Below, piece by piece: positions 49,484 to 55,080 of a stretch of DNA of 55,080 nt. The notes beneath the pieces are model-generated. The model worked only from the letters and a program-made list of their open reading frames with translations, did no database searches and was not told the origin of the DNA. The position numbers were made by a program, and so were the translations under genes. The first letter of the stretch is position 1, and the number at the start of each line of letters is the position of its first letter. Source of the stretch: Candidatus Poribacteria bacterium (GTDB lineage: Bacteria > Poribacteria > WGA-4E > WGA-3G); contig JAJECK010000020.1 of assembly GCA_022822085.1 (NCBI GenBank), forward strand, positions 1 to 55,080, in the 5' to 3' direction.

Positions 49484-51787
49484 CTACTTGCCATGTCCGT
49501 TGTTTTTCAATGCCTCAACGACTTTTTCCGGTTTAATTGGTAGTTCGGTGACACGGATGCCGATAGCATCCTTGACAGCATTTGCCATCGTAGCCAATGT
49601 TGGTGTGATAGGCGGTTCACCAACCCCTTTGGCACCATAAGGACCATTCGGTGCGGGTACTTCTACGATCACAGATTCTACGGTAGGGAGATCAGCAGAG
49701 GTAGGCACACGGTAATCTACGAAACCGGGATTGACGTTTCCGTTTTCACCGTATTGCATCTCTTCCATCATTGCCCATGCGTAGCCTTGTACTACACCCC
49801 CTTCAATTTGTCCTTCAACTGCCATCGGATTAATGGCAAATCCGACATCTTGTGAAGCAATAAGTTTGAGGACTCTGGTTCTACCCGTGTCTGGGTCTAC
49901 CTCAACTTTTGCGATCTGTGCAGCGAGTGCGGGTGTGCTCGGTTGCCGTGCGAAAGAACCTTTACCGACAATGGGACCACCGGTTGTTGACAGACTAAAG
50001 GCTGCGAGTTCACCTAATGAGATAGATTTCGGTGGGTCTGCGGTAATAAGATGTACACCCCCGTCTCTGAGTTCAAGGTTATCTTCGTTTGTGTTTAGTC
50101 TTTCAGAAGCAAGTTGTAAAATACGTTTACGTGCGTCTTCTGCAGCCAGTTTTGCGGTGTTACCCATTGTGAAAGTGACAACGCTACCACCTGATCCTGT
50201 AGAATACGGAGCTGAGTCTGTATCTCCACGTCGGATTGTGACGTTTTCGTAAGGGACGGTCAGGATTTCAGCGATAATCTGTGTGATTGCGGTATCTGTA
50301 CCTGTAATATCCATAGAACCGTGGAAGATACGTGCGCTACCATCTTCGTGAACGGAAACATAAACACCACCGGGACCGCATCCGTTTGTCCAATCACCGA
50401 CAGCGACCCCCCAGCCTTGGTTATCATCTACTGTGCGATCCCACCAACCAGCGGCATCTGCAACTGCTTCTAATGTTTCCTTGTATCCGACTTTAGGTTC
50501 GCTTCCACCTGCGGGAACTGCGTCTCCTTCCTCGCGCATATTCATCAGGCGGAATTTGACCGGATCCATACCGATCTTTTCAGCGATGTCGTCAAGTTGG
50601 GATTCACCTGCGAAAATGGCTTGCGGTGCACCGGGTGCCCGATACGCAGCAGTTCCGGATTTGTTTGTATGCACACCATAAGCATCTATCTTGATGTTCG
50701 GTATTTTGTAGACACCACGCACTCTGATGGTACTTCCGATGGAGGCACCAGAAACAGAACCGGAATCCCAAAATGCAAGTGCTTGGCGTGCAAGAATATG
50801 TCCATCCTTGGTCGCACCTGTTTTGATTTTGATAACACAACCGGGAGCGGGTCTGCCATCAAGAAATTCCTCTTCCCGTGTCATTTGTACACGAACTGGT
50901 CGTCCGGCTTTTTGTGAGAGCAGTACAGCGGGGACATGCGTAATAATCACGCCAAAACGTCCACCAAAACCACCCCCCATGGTAGTTCCAATAACGTTGA
51001 TTTGTGTAAGCGGGATACCGAGTGTGCCTGCGATCCCTGATCGGATAGCAAATGGACCTTGTGTAGATGCCCACACTGTGACCTTGCCTGAAGAATCTGC
51101 ACTTGCTACCGATACGTGTGGTTCCATGTATGTTTGATGGACACGAGGGATTACATAAGTATCTTCAACGACGACATCAGAATCTGCAAATCCTTTTTCA
51201 ACATCTCCTGCTTCTGTATGGGTTTCAGCAGAAATGTTATAGTAGATTTCATCTTGGTGCTTCTCTAATTCTGCTTGAAGTTTACGAATAGTGTCCTGAT
51301 TGTCATCTGATTCAGCATCAGACAGTTCCTTTATTTTTGCGTTGATGTTGCGACGGTTTGGACCATCTTTTGTTTCATCGCTGTGCAAACGGGGAGCAGA
51401 CGGTTTTATGGATTCTATGACATCTTGCACAACCGGTAGCACTTCGTATTCAATTTTGATGAGTTCTGCAGCTTCTTCAGCAACATCTGCGTCCGTAGCA
51501 GCGACAGCTGCGAGGGGTTCCCCCAAGTAAAGCACTTTATTAGTGGCGAAGACACGACGTCCGCTTGGTACATCGTCTTGCGTAACAATTGCCCTGACTC
51601 CGGGGAGTTTTTCTGCTTCGCTTGTATCAATGCTGAGAATATTTGCGTGCGCGTGTTTGCTACGGACGATTTTTCCGTATAGCATTCCAGCAGGATGAAC
51701 ATCAGCACCGTATTGTGCGGCACCGGTAACTTTTTCAACAGCATCCACGCGCGGTAGTTTTTTACCGACAACCGAATAATCTGACAT
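49484..51787 (-). CDS. Xanthine dehydrogenase-type molybdenum hydroxylase, large subunit
   Basis: A 767-residue molybdopterin-binding subunit (CoxL/XdhA type). Motifs: GKKLPRVDAVEKVTGAAQYG at the start, VIGTTMGGGFGGRFG, GTAAYRAPGAPQAIFAGESQ, GRTRVLKLIASQDVGFAINP and YGAKGVGEPPITPTLATMAN with the catalytic Glu. Carbon-monoxide dehydrogenases have a CSFR-type active loop; I do not see it, so substrate is more likely a purine, aldehyde or other N-heterocycle. Last gene of an operon with FAD and 2Fe-2S subunits. AAAGGAG precedes the ATG. Confidence 0.93.
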   Translation of the reverse strand: MSDYSVVGKKLPRVDAVEKVTGAAQYGADVHPAGMLYGKIVRSKHAHANILSIDTSEAEKLPGVRAIVTQDDVPSGRRVFATNKVLYLGEPLAAVAATDADVAEEAAELIKIEYEVLPVVQDVIESIKPSAPRLHSDETKDGPNRRNINAKIKELSDAESDDNQDTIRKLQAELEKHQDEIYYNISAETHTEAGDVEKGFADSDVVVEDTYVIPRVHQTYMEPHVSVASADSSGKVTVWASTQGPFAIRSGIAGTLGIPLTQINVIGTTMGGGFGGRFGVIITHVPAVLLSQKAGRPVRVQMTREEEFLDGRPAPGCVIKIKTGATKDGHILARQALAFWDSGSVSGASIGSTIRVRGVYKIPNIKIDAYGVHTNKSGTAAYRAPGAPQAIFAGESQLDDIAEKIGMDPVKFRLMNMREEGDAVPAGGSEPKVGYKETLEAVADAAGWWDRTVDDNQGWGVAVGDWTNGCGPGGVYVSVHEDGSARIFHGSMDITGTDTAITQIIAEILTVPYENVTIRRGDTDSAPYSTGSGGSVVTFTMGNTAKLAAEDARKRILQLASERLNTNEDNLELRDGGVHLITADPPKSISLGELAAFSLSTTGGPIVGKGSFARQPSTPALAAQIAKVEVDPDTGRTRVLKLIASQDVGFAINPMAVEGQIEGGVVQGYAWAMMEEMQYGENGNVNPGFVDYRVPTSADLPTVESVIVEVPAPNGPYGAKGVGEPPITPTLATMANAVKDAIGIRVTELPIKPEKVVEALKNNGHGK

Positions 51788-51824
51788 GCAATTCTCCTTT
51801 CTCTTTTTTCTAATCTATTTATGA

Positions 51825-52097
51825 CTACGCTTCCACGGCTTGACTTGCAGCTTCTGCGGCTTGACTTGCAACGGGTAGTTGTATTTTGCCACGACCAATA
51901 GCAGTGTAACATCTTTTACAGACTACTACGGTATCCTCACCTACCTCTATGCTATAATGATCAGGCAAGACTTTGACACCAGTCCGTTTACATGCGGGAC
52001 AAGTACCGCGTCCGTTATTGTATAAACCTTCATGGACGTTACCGTTTGGATCAACGTATAGGTGTCTGATTCCTGATCCTCGACGTGTTTTTGCCAT
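51825..52097 (-). CDS. Small zinc-ribbon protein inside the hydroxylase operon
   Basis: A 90-residue protein with two CxxC knuckles (CPACKRTG and CKRCYTAIG), a basic N-terminus (MAKTRRGSGIRHLYVDPNGN) and an Ala-rich tail (SQAAEAASQAVEA). It probably binds zinc or iron. Ribosome binding site AAAGGAGGA is strong. It is not a known part of such operons, lying between the iron-sulfur and molybdenum subunits; candidate roles are subunit assembly or RNA/DNA binding, neither proven. Confidence 0.72.
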   Translation of the reverse strand: MAKTRRGSGIRHLYVDPNGNVHEGLYNNGRGTCPACKRTGVKVLPDHYSIEVGEDTVVVCKRCYTAIGRGKIQLPVASQAAEAASQAVEA

Positions 52098-52127
52098 CTG
52101 TTCCTCCTTTGGACTATTTCGGCAGAT

Positions 52128-52658
52128 TTATTCTGCTTGTTCTCTATGCGTTGTCCGTATCTCTTCTGCTGCTTGTAGAACGGCTTCAAGAATCTTCGTG
52201 TATCCGGTGCAACGACAGATATTACCACCGAGGGCGAATCTGAATTCTTCTTCAGTCCGATTCGGATTTTCGTCTACAAGTGCTTTTGATGCCATGATAA
52301 AACCGGGTGTGCAAAAACCGCACTGATAACCACCGGTATTAATGAATGCTTGTTGAATAGGGTGGAGTTCACCGTCGCTGGCTAAACCTTCAATTGTAGT
52401 AATCTCTTTTCCAGAGGCGGTAACACCAAGTACCATACAAGATGTGACTGCTTTTCCATCAACGATAACGGTGCATGCACCGCAATCTCCTGTGCTACAT
52501 CCTTCTTTAGTTCCTGTCAAACCGATTGTATCGCGAAGGACTGCCAGTAATGTTTTGCGCGGTTCAATCAGTAAATCGTGTTCATCTCCGTTGACATTTA
52601 GTGTGACAGGGTGTTTTGGTGAAGCTTGCAAACCAAAACTTGTATTAGAACGTGACAT
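52128..52658 (-). CDS. Molybdenum hydroxylase [2Fe-2S] subunit
   Basis: A 176-residue small subunit with both iron-sulfur sites: plant-type cluster CSTGDCGACTV (and a distal Cys at VTSC) and the four-helix cluster YQCGFCTPGF / NICRCTGYTKIL. It passes electrons from the molybdenum centre to FAD. ATG at 52658 has AAGGAG upstream. Second gene of the operon. Confidence 0.93.
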   Translation of the reverse strand: MSRSNTSFGLQASPKHPVTLNVNGDEHDLLIEPRKTLLAVLRDTIGLTGTKEGCSTGDCGACTVIVDGKAVTSCMVLGVTASGKEITTIEGLASDGELHPIQQAFINTGGYQCGFCTPGFIMASKALVDENPNRTEEEFRFALGGNICRCTGYTKILEAVLQAAEEIRTTHREQAE

Positions 52659-52721
52659 TTCTTCTCCTTGTTTCATAGTTACAATAAAAAAAGTTGCTAA
52701 GATATAAATACTATTTTATCC

Positions 52722-53570
52722 TTATGCTCTATCTATAGCGAGTTGTAAGGTTCGCCTTGTGAGGACATTGACCATTTCCTTGCGGTGTTCAGCGGAGCAA
52801 CGTAGATCGGAAATCGGACTGGTTGCGGCTGCGGCTGCTTCTCCTGCTTGTTCCAGAAGTTCAGATGTGATTTCTTTGCCTTTTAGGAGATCTTCTGCCT
52901 CTGTAGCGCGAATAGGCGTGGGGGCAACAGCGGCGAGACCAATTCGGGCATCCGTAATCGTTCCGTTGTCTATATTGACAGCAGAAGCTACACCGATGAA
53001 TGCTAAATCCATGACTTCTCGGATTTTATGTTTGATATAGTGTGAACCAGATGCAGGATTCGGTAGACGGAATTGTGTGATGATTTCTCCGGGTTTTAAG
53101 ACTGTTTGTCCTGGTCCTGTGAAAAGTTCATTGATAGGTACTGATCGGCCTCCATCAGCACTTGCGATGTCGACCTGTGCGTCAGCAACGAGTAGACCTG
53201 CGACTGTATCTGCTGCGGGGGAAGCGTGCGCGATATTTCCACCGATAGTTGCGAGGTTGCGTATTTGAATGGACCCTATTTCAGACGCACCTTCTGCTAA
53301 GGCTGTGTGGTATTTTTGGACATCATCAGACAATTCAACTTCACGCACTTTTGTCATCGCACCAATTGTGATGCCACCATCAGAATCGGATGTAATGCTG
53401 TCTAATCCTTGGATTTTCTGAAGGCTAATTACCGATTGCGGTGTTTCGGTGGACGCTTTCATCCCGATAACAAGGTCTGTCCCACCTGCAAGGAGTTGCG
53501 CGTGTTCTTCCGCAAAAAGACGAGACGCTTCTGCAAGCGTAGTCGGTTCAAAAAAATCAAAACTTTTCAC
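52722..53570 (-). CDS. Molybdenum hydroxylase FAD-binding subunit
   Basis: A 282-residue medium subunit (CoxM/XdhB type): LLAGGTDLVIGMKASTETPQ and NLATIGGNIAHASPAADTVA bind FAD, with a C-terminal CO-dehydrogenase-flavoprotein domain (MDLAFIGVASAVNIDNGTIT). The start is GTG with GGAGG 8 bases upstream; an out-of-frame ATG overlaps it. First gene of the operon FAD / 2Fe-2S / zinc ribbon / large subunit. Confidence 0.92.
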   Translation of the reverse strand: MKSFDFFEPTTLAEASRLFAEEHAQLLAGGTDLVIGMKASTETPQSVISLQKIQGLDSITSDSDGGITIGAMTKVREVELSDDVQKYHTALAEGASEIGSIQIRNLATIGGNIAHASPAADTVAGLLVADAQVDIASADGGRSVPINELFTGPGQTVLKPGEIITQFRLPNPASGSHYIKHKIREVMDLAFIGVASAVNIDNGTITDARIGLAAVAPTPIRATEAEDLLKGKEITSELLEQAGEAAAAATSPISDLRCSAEHRKEMVNVLTRRTLQLAIDRA

Positions 53571-53841
53571 ATCTGTTCCTCCGTTTTATTGTTTTTTCAA
53601 GATAATACGTTCCTTTTGTCTTCTATTTCCGTGGACATCTGATTATATCCTATCATAAAAGGATACCGAATTAAAGCGTAATTGTCAACGTTAAATTCAT
53701 TAGACATTATATAAAGGTTGCTATATAAAGGTTGCTTTTAGTTGAAAAGCGAATTTAGCTTTAGTTGTCAATATATGTGTGTGTATGTTAGAATATATCA
53801 ACAACCTATCAATAAGTATCTCACAAAGAGCGATCCGACAG
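53571..53841. promoter_or_regulatory. Divergent region with short tandem repeat
   Basis: This 271-base gap separates the hydroxylase operon (minus) from the HTH gene (plus). It holds a hairpin (TATCCT, TCATA, AGGATA around 53646-53665) and two tandem copies of TATATAAAGGTTGCT at 53708-53722 and 53722-53736, period 14. The tandem units look like operator or iteron sites. No consensus promoter stands out. Confidence 0.5.
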
Positions 53842-54123
53842 ATGAACACAACCAACATGGGTAGACCGCGTAAGTTGACGACCAAAGCAGTGCAACAGGC
53901 AGCCGTAGACCTCAGAAATGGTATGACGTGGAAAGCGTTGAGTCTCAAATATGAGTGTGCGATCAATACGATTCGCTATAGTTTGGCGGAGTATAGTGAT
54001 GAGTTTGCCCCGACCGTCTCGATGCTGCGTCCGCAAGTGGAACAGCAACTGAATGCGCTGCAATCCGATATGGATAATATCAAAAAGGCATTGAAGAAAC
54101 GATTTAACCTGCACGTTGGGTAA
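53842..54123 (+). CDS. Small helix-turn-helix protein
   Basis: A 93-residue protein starting MNTTNMGRPRKLTTKAVQQA. It resembles the C-terminal DNA-binding part of Hin-type resolvases (GRPRKLT, then AVDLRNGMTWKALSLKYECA with the turn, INTIRYSL), without the catalytic domain. A C-terminal helix is Lys-rich. It could bind the tandem repeats just upstream, or the palindrome downstream; that is a guess. The ATG at 53842 has only a weak ribosome binding site. Confidence 0.65.
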   Translation: MNTTNMGRPRKLTTKAVQQAAVDLRNGMTWKALSLKYECAINTIRYSLAEYSDEFAPTVSMLRPQVEQQLNALQSDMDNIKKALKKRFNLHVG

Positions 54124-54243
54124 CTCTCGCGGCGTTGCCTATTTGTCTGCACGCCCGCTCAATCCGTCCAATCCGTGTGATATAGATAGATATATATAAA
54201 CCCTTGCCCCTCTCTCAAAAATGCGTCACAAGTCCATCTGAAC

Positions 54244-54300
54244 ATTATTTAATGATATATCATTAAATAATTTGACACAAAAATGCAAAAGATGTATAAT
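54244..54300 (+). promoter_or_regulatory. 28-base perfect palindrome abutting a consensus promoter
   Basis: The palindrome spans 54244-54271: half-site ATTATTTAATGATA and its exact complement. TTGACA follows at once (54272-54277), then a 17-base spacer and TATAAT (54295-54300). Both boxes match the sigma-70 consensus exactly. The palindrome, immediately upstream of -35, is well placed for an activator or a repressor dimer. Transcription would start near 54307 toward the structured segment. Confidence 0.8.
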
Positions 54301-54306
54301 AGGGAC

Positions 54307-54400
54307 AAGGTGTTAGAACTGTTCGGAATGCGTGTATAACACCGGGGCACGCAACCCCCTTGTGGGGGCGCGCCGATTGTGGTGAAATGGTTTATCCACT
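54307..54400 (+). ncRNA. Candidate structured RNA or 5' leader
   Basis: After the promoter three hairpins follow: GGTGTTA/TAACACC (54309-54315 with 54337-54343), CCCCC/GGGGG with loop TTGT (54355-54359 with 54364-54368, GC-rich outer bases on both sides), and GTGG/CCAC (54379-54382 with 54396-54399). This GC-rich patch stands out from the AT-rich surroundings. It could be a free small RNA or a leader of the secreted-protein gene about 300 bases downstream. It does not match a riboswitch class I know. Confidence 0.45.
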
Positions 54401-54603
54401 CTCAGCGCGTAGCCATGCCATAATACTACTATGACAGGACTGTTTTCATAATAACAGATGCACAAGCTTCTGTATATAGAGAACCAACGAGCCCAAAGGA
54501 TAGAGTTGTCAGCAACACATCTTTTTCAGTCCTCTTGCAAACCTCTCCTTTGGAAGCTGTCAATAATTTGTAATTTGATAGATAAATAATAAGGAGAAAA
54601 TCA

Positions 54604-55080
54604 ATGTTCATGAAACAAAAGTCGATTCTCATCACAGCAGTCCTCGCTGCGTTGCTGTGCGTAAGTTTTGTTAATAGTAGTGATGCGGCATCTATAACGT
54701 CTCTGTCTGCCTATACAACTTATGATTGGGGATCTGGTGGGTACGTCGACGCATCTCTGACAACGGATGCAGACATATACGTTATAGACTGGTATATAGA
54801 CGATACGTATCTAAAGACAACTTTTCACTATCACTTTCCCACGCGATCCGTCTATGTCTCCGTGGCACCCGGACCGGTGAGATTAAAGGTGTAAAGTATG
54901 AGATAAAGGCAGTTGCGTGGTTCTCGGAGAATAATAATCATGTCTCTGATATCGAGACGGACACAGTGCGGATGTTTAAACCCGTCTGGTTGTATGGAGT
55001 AGGCGAAAGGACGGGTGCCTGGGGATACGCAGAGATTTCAAAGCTCTACTATAATGGCACGCATATTATTATGGATTCTA
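54604..55080 (+). pseudogene. Secreted protein gene, frameshifted and cut by the right edge
   Basis: It starts at an ATG with AAGGAG 8 bases upstream and encodes a signal peptide (KSILITAVLAALLCVSFVNS), then a beta-rich secreted domain (DAASITSLSAYTTYDWGSGG). Frame 1 stops at 54894, but from about 54865 another frame continues open to the window edge: GEIKGVKYEIKAVAWFSENN, later ERTGAWGYAEISKLYYNGTH. One base inserted at GTG-GCACCCGG (giving GTG-GGC-ACC-CGG) would join them as VSVGTRTGEIKG. Function unknown; the pattern suggests a repeated surface domain. It is a pseudogene unless the shift is a sequencing error. Confidence 0.6.

Larger units (their letters stand above)
54124..54603. other. 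Gene-free stretch with palindrome, consensus promoter and candidate RNA
   Basis: A 480-base stretch without a credible protein gene. It contains a 28-base perfect palindrome, a consensus promoter immediately after, three successive hairpins, and about 200 bases more before the secreted-protein ATG. These parts are listed separately. Confidence 0.7.

Noticed and set aside
54301-54420. A known riboswitch such as a GEMM c-di-GMP or cobalamin type
   Set aside because: The conserved sequence blocks of those classes are not present; only the hairpins are.
54429-54635. Minus-strand open frame of 68 codons
   Set aside because: No ribosome binding site, and it overlaps the start of the secreted-protein gene antisense.

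Overview
The window reads as chromosomal DNA of an uncultured bacterium, most likely a Candidatus Poribacteria or related Planctomycetes-like lineage. This is inferred from gene content: DUF1501 and DUF1549/DUF1553 (PSD1) proteins, several sulfatase-fold enzymes, phytanoyl-CoA dioxygenase, DUF362, TIM-barrel sugar isomerases, a DUF6807/PmoA-type protein, Ycf48-like and FG-GAP propellers, and many short hairpin repeats between genes. DNA is AT-rich. No rRNA or tRNA gene was recognised.

Layout. 1-4422 (minus): a Zorya-type anti-phage operon (zorA, zorB, zorC) and the first 15 codons of a further gene running off the left edge, probably the helicase zorD. 4482-5336: a decayed RelE/ParE-type toxin with intact antitoxin, fused to a 3' relic of an OsmC gene. 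5366-7051: a TusA-like/DsrE-like/TusA-OsmC group. 7118-10836: secreted zinc phospholipase C/P1-nuclease-like protein, DUF362, and a murQ-sugar kinase pair for cell-wall sugar recycling. 10972-15073: Ycf48-like lipoprotein, DUF4234-DUF2752-DUF4234 membrane cluster, BMP-type lipoprotein, Nudix and glutaredoxin-like proteins. 15110-20915: DUF1501 and PSD1 proteins separated by a PIN-like pair and flanked by repeats. 20916-26205: repeat-rich DNA, a DUF234 ATPase with a well-defined promoter/operator, sulfatase, phytanoyl-CoA dioxygenase and two MITE-like elements. 26206-34404 (plus): rifampin-phosphotransferase-like PEP enzyme, VWA protein, TIM-barrel, propellers and a sulfatase-fold hydrolase lacking the formylglycine site. 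34425-39168: ASCH protein, unknown protein, YfcE-type phosphoesterase, sulfite-oxidase-like and Rieske proteins.

39550-47396 is a second accessory island: an AT-rich three-gene operon headed by a TIGR04255-like protein with two unrecognised partners, a 1006-residue nuclease-methyltransferase, a second broken toxin with intact antitoxin, and an MNT-HEPN gene in which both halves share one reading frame but a strong internal ribosome binding site precedes the HEPN part. 47499-53570 holds a TIM-barrel protein, an alpha/beta hydrolase and a xanthine-dehydrogenase-type operon with a zinc-ribbon protein inserted. 53571-55080 has a small HTH protein, a 28-base perfect palindrome abutting a consensus promoter, a candidate structured RNA, and a frameshifted secreted protein cut by the right edge.

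The strongest candidates for undescribed biology are the TIGR04255 three-gene cassette beside the nuclease-methylase, the MNT-HEPN fusion with an internal start, the pattern of two related toxin genes both disabled while their antitoxins stay open, and the palindrome/promoter/structured transcript near the right end.
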